Shown piece by piece: positions 1 through 9,477 of a stretch of 64,000 bases of DNA. A program made the translations under genes and the position numbers. Within the stretch, counting starts at the first letter, position 1, and the number at the start of each line of letters is the position of its first letter. This DNA is from Spirirestis rafaelensis WJT71-NPBG6 (GTDB taxonomy: Bacteria > Cyanobacteriota > Cyanobacteriia > Cyanobacteriales > Nostocaceae): assembly GCA_019359015.1 (NCBI GenBank), contig JAHHID010000027.1:1-64000 (forward strand). The letters run 5' to 3'. Below the pieces are notes generated by a model, which saw only the letters and a list, made by a program, of their open reading frames with translations, was not told the DNA's origin and did not search any database.

Positions 1-31
1 AAACCTAGTCATTATTCAAATTACTACAAAA

Positions 32-70
32 GGGGGTGAAGGGGCTGCCGACGGCAGCCCCTTCACCCCC
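32..70. repeat. perfect 39-bp palindrome
   Basis: Two 19-base arms (32-50 and 52-70) are exact reverse complements around one central base, giving a very stable GC-rich hairpin. It lies 36 bases downstream of the stop of the truncated glycosyltransferase on the minus strand. It could act as a terminator for that operon, but there is no clear T-run right after the stem on the minus strand, so a dispersed palindromic repeat is equally likely. Confidence 0.75.
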
Positions 71-105
71 CCAAGAATGATTATCATTTTAAATAATGGC
101 ATAAT

Positions 106-558
106 TTATTTTTTGGAAGTCCCTAAGGAGAAGTGATTGCCGCGTGGACGTACTGGGGGGGGTAGACGCGTTACGGTGACTTGTCCTTGGGAGTTGACCA
201 CCTCCACGTCAGAAATTACTGCGATCGGTTCTGGTAAAGTGGCATTAGACAGTGCCTTTAGTGATGTAGCTACCATGTGAGGGAGAAGGCAATCGTCGTC
301 ATCAAGATATGTAACCCAGCGACCGCAAGCCGCGTTAGTACCTACGTTACGGGCTGCTGCGCCACCTTGAGACTTTGATAAGCGGATCAATCGCAGTCGG
401 GGGTGTTCGGGCAGGTTTAACGGCTGTGTTGAACCATCATCAACAACGATAACTTCTAAATCCTCTATAGTCTGTTCAAGGGCACTTTTTACAGCATGAC
501 TTACTAAATGAGGTCGGTTGTGGGTAGGGATGATAATGCTGAGTAGAGGATTGCTCAT
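106..558 (-). CDS. family 2 glycosyltransferase, C-terminally truncated
   Basis: This encodes the N-terminal nucleotide-sugar binding half of a GT-A fold, family 2 glycosyltransferase. Visible landmarks are the opening strand SIIIPTHNRP (residues 7-16), the acidic VIVVDDGST segment (about 37-45) and an acidic YLDDDDC metal-binding site (about 84-90). Family members are usually near 300 residues; this one stops at 150 with the unrelated-looking tail GTSKK, so the acceptor-binding half is missing and activity is doubtful. It is the last gene of the minus-strand polysaccharide cluster, 72 bases after the ABC ATPase. Truncation by indel or by the palindromic repeat just downstream are both possible; the other frames show no clear continuation. 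Confidence 0.7.
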   Translation of the reverse strand: MSNPLLSIIIPTHNRPHLVSHAVKSALEQTIEDLEVIVVDDGSTQPLNLPEHPRLRLIRLSKSQGGAAARNVGTNAACGRWVTYLDDDDCLLPHMVATSLKALSNATLPEPIAVISDVEVVNSQGQVTVTRLPPPVRPRGNHFSLGTSKK

Positions 559-630
559 TTTTAATACACCCTGTTGTTAAATTTTGCATTAACACAATTT
601 CAGCTTTTCTTATTTGACTTTTACCGACAA

Positions 631-1908
631 CTATTTACTGATAACTTCCCATTTACGTGGTTGATAAAATAAACATCGACTAATAGTTTTATTTGTTTTT
701 ACAGTAAATCTAAAAGAATCAACAATATCAAATGAGTAAACATCCCTTCTAATATAGATTCTGGCGCTGTATACACCAGGAATTAACGAACAATAAGGCA
801 TATACATTTGGATCTCTGATTTGCCAGGAGGTATTGTTAGTTCCTCATTGTCACTACTAGAAGTCAAATACAAAACTAGACCATTTTCTCCAGATAACGC
901 TGTTACTAAAATACCTAGATTCGCCTTATCAACTTTTTTATAAGCTTTGCATTCTACGCATAAATAAGCAGACTCACCAGAAAGCAGGGTTTCTATTGGA
1001 TTTCCTTCTTTATCTTTAAAACCAAGAGAAACAATATCTAAGCCGGAACTTTCTTTTTCTGGTTTTTCGGGCAAAACCATCTTACCTAAAGCATTTTCAG
1101 CCCCAACTAGACATAAGTCTTCTTCGTATTTACGAATTACTGATTCAGTATCTCCAGATGCGATTAACTGACCTTTAGAAAGATACACTGAAGTCTCACA
1201 TATATTTAATACGCTATGTGAATTATGAGAAACTAATATAAAAGCTGTACCTTTTTCTCGCATCTTAGATAACTGGCGGTGGCATTTCATTTTAAACTTA
1301 ATATCACCGACAGCTAGCACTTCATCGATTAATAAAATCTCTGGTTCTATATGAACTGCACAAGCAAATCCCAGTCTTGCAGCCATACCAGAACTATAAG
1401 TTTGTACAGGTGAATCAATCGCATCCGCAATTTCTGCAAAATCTATCACATCCTGAAATCTATCTTCGATTTCTTGGGTTGATAAACCGAGAATTGACAT
1501 ATTTGCATATATATTTTCTCGCCCTGTGAGAATAGGATTAAATCCGGCTCCTAATGCAATTAATGGAGCTACTCTACCCCTAACTTTTAGACAGCCACTA
1601 TCAGGTTTTATTAAACCGCTAATAATTCGGAGTAGTGTACTTTTACCGGCTCCATTTGAGCCTACTAACCCTAGTGCTTCTCCCCGACGTAGTTGAAAAC
1701 TAAGATTCTTCAGCGCCCAAAACTCTTTTGGGCGAAGAGTTTCGCTTTTTCTATTTGCCCCTACTAACTCTGTGGAAATATCTTGAACTGCATATAATAA
1801 AGATCGTTTTAAGTCTCTACAAAACTTTTTAGAAACGTTTTCTACCGAAATAACTACATCAGTATCTTTCGACTGAACAGCAATATTTTGCTCTATCAAA
1901 TTAGTCAT
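631..1908 (-). CDS. Wzt-type polysaccharide ABC exporter, ATP-binding subunit
   Basis: ATPase subunit of an ABC-2 exporter for lipid-linked surface polysaccharide (Wzt/KpsT/TagH family), acting on the cytoplasmic face of the inner membrane. The Walker A motif GSNGAGKS is at residues 83-90, the ABC signature SSGMAAR near 172, Walker B ILLIDE at 191-196 and the H-loop histidine near 228. Residues from about 285 to 425 form a C-terminal extension like the Wzt carbohydrate-binding domain, which in studied systems reads the end of the glycan before export. It starts 2 bases after the permease stop, so the two are surely co-transcribed and probably translationally coupled. Glycosyltransferases on both sides fit an exopolysaccharide or O-antigen-like pathway; the exported glycan cannot be told from sequence. 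Confidence 0.93.
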   Translation of the reverse strand: MTNLIEQNIAVQSKDTDVVISVENVSKKFCRDLKRSLLYAVQDISTELVGANRKSETLRPKEFWALKNLSFQLRRGEALGLVGSNGAGKSTLLRIISGLIKPDSGCLKVRGRVAPLIALGAGFNPILTGRENIYANMSILGLSTQEIEDRFQDVIDFAEIADAIDSPVQTYSSGMAARLGFACAVHIEPEILLIDEVLAVGDIKFKMKCHRQLSKMREKGTAFILVSHNSHSVLNICETSVYLSKGQLIASGDTESVIRKYEEDLCLVGAENALGKMVLPEKPEKESSGLDIVSLGFKDKEGNPIETLLSGESAYLCVECKAYKKVDKANLGILVTALSGENGLVLYLTSSSDNEELTIPPGKSEIQMYMPYCSLIPGVYSARIYIRRDVYSFDIVDSFRFTVKTNKTISRCLFYQPRKWEVISK

Positions 1909-1910
1909 TT

Positions 1911-2783
1911 TTAGGAACTCACTCTCTCAACCACAAAAGGCATAGCCAGACGAAAGCCAATCCAAGTTAATAATAAACCAAGCAGGGTAATTACACTTAC
2001 TATCCAAAACCTCCAAGGATCTGATACTACTCCTGTTGTGGCTAACTCTCGCGCTGTTACTAACAGAGGAGTAACGGGGTTTAGCTTTACTAAAAACCCA
2101 AAGGCTCCTTCATTGGGGATTGGATAAACTACGGGAGTCAAAAACAACCAAAAGCCTGTAAACAAAGTTAATCCCTTAGATATATCTTGATACAAAACCC
2201 CCAATGGAGCTAAGAAAATACCGATAAATGTTCCTAATAAAACTAAATGAATTAATGCTACTGGAGCTAAAATTACTGTCCAAGTCACCGAAACCTGAAA
2301 CCAAATAAACAACGCTATTATTAAGATCAGCTTGATAGCAAAGTTAAAAAATACTTCGCCTATCTTTGCCAAAATCAGTGCTTCTCTAGGAAAGTTGACT
2401 CGTGCTAACATTGGTTTTGCAACTGCCACTGCTTGCACTGGACCGTTTAAAGCTTCGACAAAAGTTTGCCACAGTGCAGTGCTGAACATGACATAAGCTG
2501 GATAAGGTAAATCTGTTTTGCCAACATTAATTACATTCGCATTACTAGCAAGCGTAAATCCAGTTGCCAGAACAATTGGCGGTATAAAAGCCCAAATTAT
2601 TCCTAAAAAAGATTGACGATATTGAGCGCTGATATCCCGCACCATTAGTCGTCGAGCAAGTTCGCGAGAAGCTAGTAAGTCTCGCCACATTTGTTTGAAC
2701 AATTCTAGAGGATGCCTGAGCTGACTTTCAGGTGTGTAAATAATCTCAGGTGGCTGAGATTTGGGACTTTTCTTTTGCTTCAA
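1911..2783 (-). CDS. Wzm-type polysaccharide ABC exporter, permease subunit
   Basis: Membrane subunit of the same ABC-2 exporter. The 290-residue protein has about six hydrophobic segments and a conserved pre-membrane stretch (RDLLASRELARRL then VRDISAQYRQSFLG, about residues 34-60) typical of Wzm/TagG permeases. The start codon is TTG: a good ribosome binding site (AAGGGTGAG on the minus strand) sits a few bases upstream, and the TTG keeps the N-terminal YTPESQLRHP segment that I recall as usual in cyanobacterial homologues. Transcription runs from the GT2 gene into this gene and then into the ATPase. Confidence 0.9.
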   Translation of the reverse strand: MKQKKSPKSQPPEIIYTPESQLRHPLELFKQMWRDLLASRELARRLMVRDISAQYRQSFLGIIWAFIPPIVLATGFTLASNANVINVGKTDLPYPAYVMFSTALWQTFVEALNGPVQAVAVAKPMLARVNFPREALILAKIGEVFFNFAIKLILIIALFIWFQVSVTWTVILAPVALIHLVLLGTFIGIFLAPLGVLYQDISKGLTLFTGFWLFLTPVVYPIPNEGAFGFLVKLNPVTPLLVTARELATTGVVSDPWRFWIVSVITLLGLLLTWIGFRLAMPFVVERVSS

Positions 2784-2873
2784 AATTTCTCACCCTTTGC
2801 TGCAAAGAATGCAGATATACGTTGTTGTAGAGCGGGTATTGCCCACTCTACTAATCAATATTTATTTATGAGC

Positions 2874-3935
2874 TTATCTTTGGGAAGCCGTCATTACGGA
2901 CTTCACAGGCTGTGATGAGGCTTGGTTTTGCATCCCCTGGAGGTGTTTGTGGGCATACTGATTGGTGAGATAACGATTTAGCGCGTGGTCTAACTTGATT
3001 AGCAAGCTCTCTGCGCGGTAAATTCTTCGCCTCAAAACACTTTTAACCAGAGGAGTGATGATTGTATGATGCCGTCTTCTTCCCAAACTGTCGTATTTTC
3101 TTTGAAAGTACTCGTCCTCGGTCAGGTTCCACTTGTCGCGTAAACGTTTGAGGCTAGCCAGTTCCCACGCATCACTCCAACGCAGCATGTAGAAATGTAA
3201 GTCTGACCACTCAAGAGGTGGTCCCGGCACATATGTTACGAGAGATTCGGGTTCTAGGTAGACTGAACCGCCTGCTTTGCTGACAAGCATACACAAATCT
3301 ACGTGTTCTTTGGTATTCATTAGACCTTCATCTAACAAGCCAATCTGCTCAAATATCTCTGTGCGTACAATCATGCAGTGAAACTCTGCAAGCCCAGTTT
3401 TTTGCCGTTGCAGTTGAGGAAGAATATCCTCAACCATTCGTCCTTGTTTATAAATTTTTTCTATTATCCGGTGTCTGGTTGTGTCACCTTTGGTTTCTAC
3501 TTTTACCCCGGATTCTCCACCCGCACAATGCACTTCTGAATGTAGTGGCAGGCTCTGACAAATTAGAGGACTAACTACGGTGGCTTTGGTTTCTTCGGCA
3601 CAATTTACTAACGTTTTCAACCAGCCAGGGGTGACTGCTACGTCGTTATCCATGAATACCACATACTTAGTATCGACTTGACGCAAGCCCAAGTTTCTGG
3701 CTCGGTTGGGAGAGAGATAGTAATCGGTACGAATCAGTTGAAATCCTTTCTCACGCGATTGCTCTTCGAGATAACGTCGGACATGAGATGGAGAATTACC
3801 ATCTACGTAAATTAACTTAAACGGATATTCCGTATGCTGGTAAATGCTTTCTAACGATTCACGCGTGTAGCTAAAACGCTCTCTTGGAGCGACAATAATT
3901 GTAACTTGTGGGTCTGCAATTGCTGGTGAATTCAT
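2874..3935 (-). CDS. family 2 glycosyltransferase
   Basis: Family 2 (GT-A) glycosyltransferase, about 353 residues. The N-terminus has the strand VTIIVAPRERF, followed by YVDGNSPS and the metal-binding triad DND in VFMDNDVAVTPGWL near residue 97, which coordinates the nucleotide-sugar diphosphate. A later EFHCMIVRTEIF segment and GLLDEGL match the acceptor-side half of GT2 enzymes, so this copy is complete, unlike the one at the start of the window. An in-frame TTG lies two codons upstream, but ATG at 3935 is the better start. It lies 90 bases upstream of the exporter genes and likely builds the exported glycan. Donor and acceptor are unknown. Confidence 0.85.
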   Translation of the reverse strand: MNSPAIADPQVTIIVAPRERFSYTRESLESIYQHTEYPFKLIYVDGNSPSHVRRYLEEQSREKGFQLIRTDYYLSPNRARNLGLRQVDTKYVVFMDNDVAVTPGWLKTLVNCAEETKATVVSPLICQSLPLHSEVHCAGGESGVKVETKGDTTRHRIIEKIYKQGRMVEDILPQLQRQKTGLAEFHCMIVRTEIFEQIGLLDEGLMNTKEHVDLCMLVSKAGGSVYLEPESLVTYVPGPPLEWSDLHFYMLRWSDAWELASLKRLRDKWNLTEDEYFQRKYDSLGRRRHHTIITPLVKSVLRRRIYRAESLLIKLDHALNRYLTNQYAHKHLQGMQNQASSQPVKSVMTASQR

Positions 3936-4037
3936 TTCCAAATCCTCTGTTGAACTAAAACAATTTCATAAGGTAGTTGCGAAGAAAACTAAGATAGAAA
4001 ACACCCACTTTGGTTATGGTAGCACTTAGGTGTATAA

Positions 4038-5327
4038 CTAATTGGCGTATTTGGGATTTACTAATGTATTTGAAAGTTGGTGATTATTTTGTAAGTTATT
4101 CGTCGCAACTTGGCGATAAATTTCCACTAGCTCATCGTTAAGCTTGTTGAGATTGTAGTGCGATTCTACATAAATACGACCTGCGCTACCCATTTGTTCC
4201 CAAACTTCTGGATGCTCAATGAAATAGCTTAACTTTTCGCTTATGGCATCAGCATCTCTCTCTGGGACAAGAAAACCAGAAATTCCATCTTTCACCAATT
4301 CGGGAATACCACCGTGGAGAGTACCTATAACTGGCAAACCCATTGCCATTGCTTCTTTTAAGGTGTTGACAGGAGCATCTTGATTGCCATCTTTAGCGGT
4401 GATACTTGGGGCGATAAAAATATGGGTCTTGTCGATAATTTCAATAATTTCTGGTTGGTTTTTCCAACCAGCTAATTTCACTTGTTCAGCAACATCTAGT
4501 TCTTGAATGATTTGCTGTAAGTGTTCTTTTAATTCTCCGTCGCCGATAATATTGAATTCAATGTTTGGGTAATTTTTTACTACCTTGGCAATTGCGCGAA
4601 TAGCGTATTCTATACCTTTTTTTTCGACAAGCCGACCTGTGGTGGCAATTCTGATTTTACCGTCTGGTTGGAGATGTCGTGGTTTAAAGGGAAACTGGCT
4701 GCAATCGATACCAGAACCGTGGACGACAATTTTATTTGCGTCACAACCTAGTTTAATTGCGCGTTGTCTAAAAAATTCGCAATTGGTTAAGAAAAAATCT
4801 CCTTCTGCAAATAGTGGATTATAAATATCTTCTCCATGTTCTTGAATATATCGACTGATATCAAATCCGCGAAAGGATGTAATCAACTTTCCTTTGATGA
4901 TACCGATATCACGCATAACTACACTATCCAGACCAAATACTCCAAATTGGCTGTGGATAATATCGTATGTTTTAGGCTTTAAAAATGGTATTGCTAAGTA
5001 GAGAAATTTTAAAGAATATGCTTTTTCTCCATATTTGAAAAAGTTAAGCGATCGCAACAACACTAAAGGAGCTTTATGAAAATTGAACAATAGCAATACT
5101 AATGCTTTAACTAAACGTAAAAAATAATTTCCCGGAATTGAAGGTATATAGTATGTGCGCTTCAATAATTGGTATTTTTCTACATCCGGATGAATTTTAG
5201 AGCAGTCATTTGGTTGACTGGCGTAAATATCAACTTCGTGCCCACGTGCAATCAAACCCGTTATTTGATTCAGGATGAATGTCTCTGATAAGACGGGAAA
5301 TTGTCCGGCGATGATTGCTATTTTCAT
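4038..5327 (-). CDS. GT4 glycosyltransferase (tandem copy 1)
   Basis: Retaining, GT-B fold, family 4 glycosyltransferase of 429 residues, predicted to add a sugar in the adjacent polysaccharide pathway. It opens with KIAIIAGQFPVLSETFI, contains the donor-side hallmark GRLVEKKGIEYAI and ends with the EX7E-type nucleotide-sugar site EAMAMGLPVIGTLHGGIPE. ATG at 5327 is preferred over an in-frame TTG eight codons upstream because it matches exactly the first residues of the neighbouring paralogue. The two genes are clearly a tandem duplication: they align end to end and most residues agree. This copy has a longer C-terminal tail (NNLQNNHQLSNTLVNPKYAN) that the other lacks. Confidence 0.9.
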   Translation of the reverse strand: MKIAIIAGQFPVLSETFILNQITGLIARGHEVDIYASQPNDCSKIHPDVEKYQLLKRTYYIPSIPGNYFLRLVKALVLLLFNFHKAPLVLLRSLNFFKYGEKAYSLKFLYLAIPFLKPKTYDIIHSQFGVFGLDSVVMRDIGIIKGKLITSFRGFDISRYIQEHGEDIYNPLFAEGDFFLTNCEFFRQRAIKLGCDANKIVVHGSGIDCSQFPFKPRHLQPDGKIRIATTGRLVEKKGIEYAIRAIAKVVKNYPNIEFNIIGDGELKEHLQQIIQELDVAEQVKLAGWKNQPEIIEIIDKTHIFIAPSITAKDGNQDAPVNTLKEAMAMGLPVIGTLHGGIPELVKDGISGFLVPERDADAISEKLSYFIEHPEVWEQMGSAGRIYVESHYNLNKLNDELVEIYRQVATNNLQNNHQLSNTLVNPKYAN

Positions 5328-5440
5328 ACCAATATTTTTTAGTTTTGACAAACTGTATTGTACGTCTAAGCTTTTTCTTTTTAATATAAATTAATAATTA
5401 TGCTAAATTACTGACTAAATCTAAATCCTCAAATAAATTG

Positions 5441-6667
5441 TTATCTGATTTTGCAATAAATTTCTACTAGTTCATCGTTAAGTTTGTTCATGTCGTAGTG
5501 TGCTTCTACATAAGCACGTCCTGCTCTACCCATTTGTTCCCAAACTTCTGGATGCTCAATGAAATAACTTAACTTTTCAGATATACCATCAGCATCTCGC
5601 TCTGAGACAAGAAAGCCGGAAATACCATCTTTCACCAATTCAGGAATACCACCGTGGAAAGTGCCTATAACTGGCAAACCCATCGCCATCGCTTCTTTTA
5701 AGGTATTGACAGGAGCATCTTGATTGCCATCTTCAGCCGTTACGCTTGGAGCTATAAATACATGAGTTTTGTCTAAAATTTCAATAATTTCTTTCTGGTT
5801 TTTCCAACCTAGTAATTTCACTTTGTCAGCAATACCCAATTCTTCAATGACTTGCTGTAAGTGTTCTTTTAATTCTCCGTCGCCGATAATATTGTATTCA
5901 ATTTTTGGATGACTTTTTGCAACCTTGGCAACTGCACGAATACCGTATTCTATGCCTTTTTTTTCCACAAGGCGACCAGTTGTAGCAATTTGAATTGTAC
6001 CGTTAGGATGGGGATACCGCGCTTTAAATGTAAACTTACTGCAATCTATACCTGAACCATGTACAACAATTTTTTGTTCATCACAACCTAGTTTAATAGC
6101 TCTTTTTCTAAAAAATTCGCAATTTGCTAGAAAAAAATCTCCTTGAGTAAATAATTGGTCGTAAACATGTTCACCGCGCTCTTTTACATACCAACTTATA
6201 TCGTAGCCCCGAAACGAAGTAATCAACTTACCTTTGATTGCACCGATATTACGCCACGTCAGTCCCTCAAGGGCAAATATCCCAAATTGACAGTGGATAA
6301 TATCGTATGGATCAGCGTCTAATAAGGGTATGGTTGCATAAAGCAACCTCATGGAAGCGGCTCGTTTGCCATATTTAAATATGTTAAGCGATCGCAGCAA
6401 TACTAAAGGAGCTTTATAAAAATGACTCAATAGTAATCCTAGACCTTTTAGAAAGCGCCAAAAGTAATTTTCGGGAATTTTGGGTTGATAGTAGGTATGT
6501 TCTAGTATCTGATATTTTTCTACATCTGGATGTACTTTAGAAATATCATTTGGTCGATAACCGTAAATATCAACCTCGTGTCCACGGGAAATCAAACCTG
6601 TAATTTGGTTCAGAATGAACGTCTCTGATAAAACTGGAAATTGCCCGACTATGAAAGCAATTTTCAT
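5441..6667 (-). CDS. GT4 glycosyltransferase (tandem copy 2)
   Basis: Second of two adjacent GT4 enzymes, 408 residues, with the same landmarks: KIAFIVGQFPVLSETFI at the N-terminus, GRLVEKKGIEYGI in the donor domain and EAMAMGLPVIGTFHGGIPE near the C-terminus. It is upstream of its twin, separated by about 113 bases of AT-rich sequence, and is the first gene of the minus-strand cluster, so the promoter for the group probably lies in the 400-base spacer to its right. Differences between the twins are scattered (for example FGIFALEGLTWRNIG here against FGVFGLDSVVMRDIG), which suggests that both have been kept under selection and may use different acceptors. Confidence 0.9.
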   Translation of the reverse strand: MKIAFIVGQFPVLSETFILNQITGLISRGHEVDIYGYRPNDISKVHPDVEKYQILEHTYYQPKIPENYFWRFLKGLGLLLSHFYKAPLVLLRSLNIFKYGKRAASMRLLYATIPLLDADPYDIIHCQFGIFALEGLTWRNIGAIKGKLITSFRGYDISWYVKERGEHVYDQLFTQGDFFLANCEFFRKRAIKLGCDEQKIVVHGSGIDCSKFTFKARYPHPNGTIQIATTGRLVEKKGIEYGIRAVAKVAKSHPKIEYNIIGDGELKEHLQQVIEELGIADKVKLLGWKNQKEIIEILDKTHVFIAPSVTAEDGNQDAPVNTLKEAMAMGLPVIGTFHGGIPELVKDGISGFLVSERDADGISEKLSYFIEHPEVWEQMGRAGRAYVEAHYDMNKLNDELVEIYCKIR

Positions 6668-7067
6668 ATATAAAATTCCCAGTTACTAGCTTTTTCAATC
6701 TTATTAAACAAGGATAATAAATTTATTTTATTGAGGAATGCTTTTTAATATATCTTTATGAATTTTTTAAATAACCTTAACCCAAAATTTATTTAAAGAG
6801 ACTCTTTAATTTCATTACTATTAGCTGTTTGCTTTCTAGGTGAGAATCAAGCTTAAAGGCTTATAGATAGTGTGATTTACGCCTCTCTAAAATCCGCTGT
6901 TATTTTATGCGACTAAAAGTTATTTATCTAAATTGAAATGCACTTTTTGTTAAAACCGTCAAGTATCACAATACAGCTAGTTAAATAATTATTAGGTGAA
7001 AAAATTTACAAGGTAAAGTCCTACAAAGATACGATCAAAACTAGTAACTTAGCAGAAATTAAATTTT
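6668..7067. other. divergent intergenic region
   Basis: About 400 AT-rich bases between the minus-strand glycosyltransferase cluster and the plus-strand cruP-like gene. It must hold promoters for both directions. I see no gene, strong hairpin or named operator, and I cannot place the promoters with confidence. Confidence 0.5.
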
Positions 7068-8615
7068 ATGTCTTTAACTGAAGAGATACTTTCACAATTA
7101 CCGAGCGATGTTTTGGGAGGATTGCGTCGCTGCGATCGCACTTTGGCATCACTGAGAGAAAACAACGCATCCATACCGATGGTAGTCAAAGAAAGTCAGC
7201 AGTCTTTGGGTGTTGTGGATTGGGATGTTGTCATTTGCGGTGGCACTTTAGGCATTTTAATTGGTTGTGCCTTAGCTTTGAAGGGATTGCGGGTAGCGTT
7301 GATTGAGCGCTCGATTTTGCGTGGTAGAGAGCAAGAGTGGAATATTTCCCGCAAAGAGTTAGAAGTATTTTTGGAATTAAATTTGCTGACACAGGAGGAA
7401 TTAGAAATTGCGATCGCTACACAATATAACCCAGCGCGAGTCAGCTTTCAAGGTGGTACAGAAGTATGGGTAGAAAATGTACTTAATATCGGTGTAGACC
7501 CAGTATATCTACTAGCAACCTTAAAAGAGCGATTTCTTGCCGCTGGCGGTAAATTGTTTGAAAACACGCCATTTACAGAAGCAGTAGTTCATCCAGATGG
7601 TGTGATGGTAGACGCTGGCAGCGGGTTCAAAAGCAAATTGTTAATTGACGCGATGGGACATCTTTCTCCCATTACGCAGCAAGCACGACAAGGACAAAAA
7701 CCAGATGCTTTGTGTTTAGTTGTGGGAAGTTGCGCTCAAGGATTTCCGGAAAATGATTCTGGCGACTTGTTGTTATCATTCACATCCTTGCAGAATCAAT
7801 GTCAGTACTTTTGGGAAGCTTTCCCGGCAAAAGATGGCAGAACCACCTACATGTTTACCTACATGGATGCACATCCACAACGCTTGGGTTTAGAAGCTCT
7901 TTTCGAGGATTATTTTCGCTTGATGCCAGAATATCAGGGTGTGGCATTGAGTCAGCTGAAGTTGCAAAGAGCGCTGTTTGGCTTCTTTCCCAGTTATCGT
8001 CAAAGTCCTCTAAAAACTCCTTGGAATCGCATTCTACCAGTAGGAGATAGCAGCGGTAATCAATCTCCCTTAAGTTTTGGTGGTTTTGGGGCAATGGTGC
8101 GTCACTTAAAGCGTTTAACATTTGGCATTTATGAAGCGCTGGAAACAAATCAATTATCTGCAAAGTCCCTTTCCATACTACAACCATATCAGCCGAGTTT
8201 GACTGTGACTTGGCTATTTCAAAAGGCGATGAGTGCAGGTGTAAATCAAAAAATTGCCCCTGATCAAATTAACCACTTACTCTCGGCGGTGTTTCAAGAA
8301 ATGCAACAGTTGGGCGAACCAGTACTTAAGCCATTTTTGCAAGATGTGGTGCAGTTTCCGGCACTTACACGAACACTTTTAAAAACTGGTTTGGCGCATC
8401 CAGGATTGATTGCCAAAGTCATACCGCAAGTGGGTTTAATAAGTTTGCTAGATTGGACCGTGCATTATGGTAATTTAGGTATTTATTCGGCTTTATTTTC
8501 GCTGAGTCCAATGCTAGAACCGTGGATAAAAAATCTGCCAAGCGAACAACAATATTATTGGCATCGTTTGGTTGATGCTTGGAAATATGGTTCTGGTGGT
8601 GACTATTCTGATTGA
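7068..8615 (+). CDS. cruP: CruP-like FAD-dependent lycopene-cyclase relative
   Basis: Flavoprotein of 515 residues with an N-terminal Rossmann dinucleotide site, WDVVICGGTLGILIGCALA (about residues 52-70) ending in the acidic VALIER, and a distal FAD segment ILPVGDSSGNQSPLSFGG (about 322-340). The overall pattern, including the C-terminal end HRLVDAWKYGSG, fits the CruA/CruP family of cyanobacteria and plants. CruA proteins cyclise lycopene; CruP is a paralogue linked in plants to lower carotenoid epoxide under oxygen stress, and its reaction is not settled. The shorter length favours CruP over CruA. Two membrane-protein genes follow 44 bases downstream on the same strand and may be co-transcribed. 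The family placement is from recognition, not alignment. Confidence 0.65.
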   Translation: MSLTEEILSQLPSDVLGGLRRCDRTLASLRENNASIPMVVKESQQSLGVVDWDVVICGGTLGILIGCALALKGLRVALIERSILRGREQEWNISRKELEVFLELNLLTQEELEIAIATQYNPARVSFQGGTEVWVENVLNIGVDPVYLLATLKERFLAAGGKLFENTPFTEAVVHPDGVMVDAGSGFKSKLLIDAMGHLSPITQQARQGQKPDALCLVVGSCAQGFPENDSGDLLLSFTSLQNQCQYFWEAFPAKDGRTTYMFTYMDAHPQRLGLEALFEDYFRLMPEYQGVALSQLKLQRALFGFFPSYRQSPLKTPWNRILPVGDSSGNQSPLSFGGFGAMVRHLKRLTFGIYEALETNQLSAKSLSILQPYQPSLTVTWLFQKAMSAGVNQKIAPDQINHLLSAVFQEMQQLGEPVLKPFLQDVVQFPALTRTLLKTGLAHPGLIAKVIPQVGLISLLDWTVHYGNLGIYSALFSLSPMLEPWIKNLPSEQQYYWHRLVDAWKYGSGGDYSD

Positions 8616-8659
8616 TGGTTTGAGATAAATTCAACTTCAACAAGGTTTGTGAGAATAAG

Positions 8660-9364
8660 ATGATAGAACGGCAATCTCAAGGAATAAAATACTTTGCGGT
8701 ACTAATTGGCTTATTACGCGATCGCCAAGTATTTCTAGAGGAAATTCGCGAAGGAACGAGATTACCAAGTAAAATCATTTCTCTACTAGTTTGCAGTTCG
8801 ATATTTATTGCGATTTATGGCGGAATCATTGGTGCGTATCATAGTTGGATGCAAGCTTTATCTTCCGCTATAAAACTGCCATCTCTCTATTTAATCACAC
8901 TGCTGATTTGTCTCCCGACATTGTATTTTTCTAATATTATTTTTGGTTCAAGGCGGAATTTTCCTCAACATCTTGCTTTGGTGCTGACTGCGGTTTCGGT
9001 AACTAGTGTATTGTTATTCAGTTTTGCGCCAATAACGCTGTTTTTCTTGATAACTACTAATAATTATCAGTTTTTAATTCTGTTAAATGTCTTTATCTTT
9101 GCTTTAACTGGATTTTTTGGTATTTCTTTTTTATATCAAGCAACAAGCTTGGTTTTAGAACAAGATAATCAGGGTAGCGATACCCGCAAGAAAATTTTAC
9201 AATTTTGGTTATTACTTTATGCTTTTGTAGGTAGTCAGTTAGGATGGACTCTCAGACCATTTTTCGGCACACCTGATTCTCCTTTTCAACTGTTTCGAGA
9301 AAGAGAAGGCAACTTTTATTTGAGCATTATTCAAGCTATTGGCTATCTTTTAGGATTTCGTTAG
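8660..9364 (+). CDS. polytopic membrane protein, tandem paralogue 1
   Basis: A 234-residue integral membrane protein of unknown function. A short cytoplasmic-looking N-terminus (KYFAVLIGLLRDRQVFLEEI) is followed by about five hydrophobic segments between residues 35 and 195, and a C-terminal stretch containing GWTLRPFFGTP. Layout and length recall Yip1-like small membrane proteins, but no catalytic motif is visible. The next gene is a paralogue sharing the same landmarks (LRDRQ, AIYGGIIGA, SVLLFSFAP, GSQLGW). Both lie just downstream of the cruP-like gene; a role in membrane or carotenoid physiology would be a guess from position only. Confidence 0.7.
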   Translation: MIERQSQGIKYFAVLIGLLRDRQVFLEEIREGTRLPSKIISLLVCSSIFIAIYGGIIGAYHSWMQALSSAIKLPSLYLITLLICLPTLYFSNIIFGSRRNFPQHLALVLTAVSVTSVLLFSFAPITLFFLITTNNYQFLILLNVFIFALTGFFGISFLYQATSLVLEQDNQGSDTRKKILQFWLLLYAFVGSQLGWTLRPFFGTPDSPFQLFREREGNFYLSIIQAIGYLLGFR

Positions 9365-9384
9365 AGACGCGATTAATCGCGTCT
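9365..9384. repeat. palindromic repeat agacgcgattaatcgcgtct
   Basis: A perfect 20-base palindrome directly after the stop codon of the first membrane-protein gene. The same core occurs right after the second paralogue (10195-10222) and, as variants, at both ends of the minisatellite near 22.5 kb. It can fold as a hairpin and may serve as a transcript end, but its spread marks it as a dispersed repeat. Confidence 0.8.
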
Positions 9385-9477
9385 GTACAATGTTAGTGGA
9401 TAGTGGTTAGTAGATACCAACGCTCGAACTAACAACCAACAAATAAAAAATAACAAATAACAACCAACAAAATTAAT

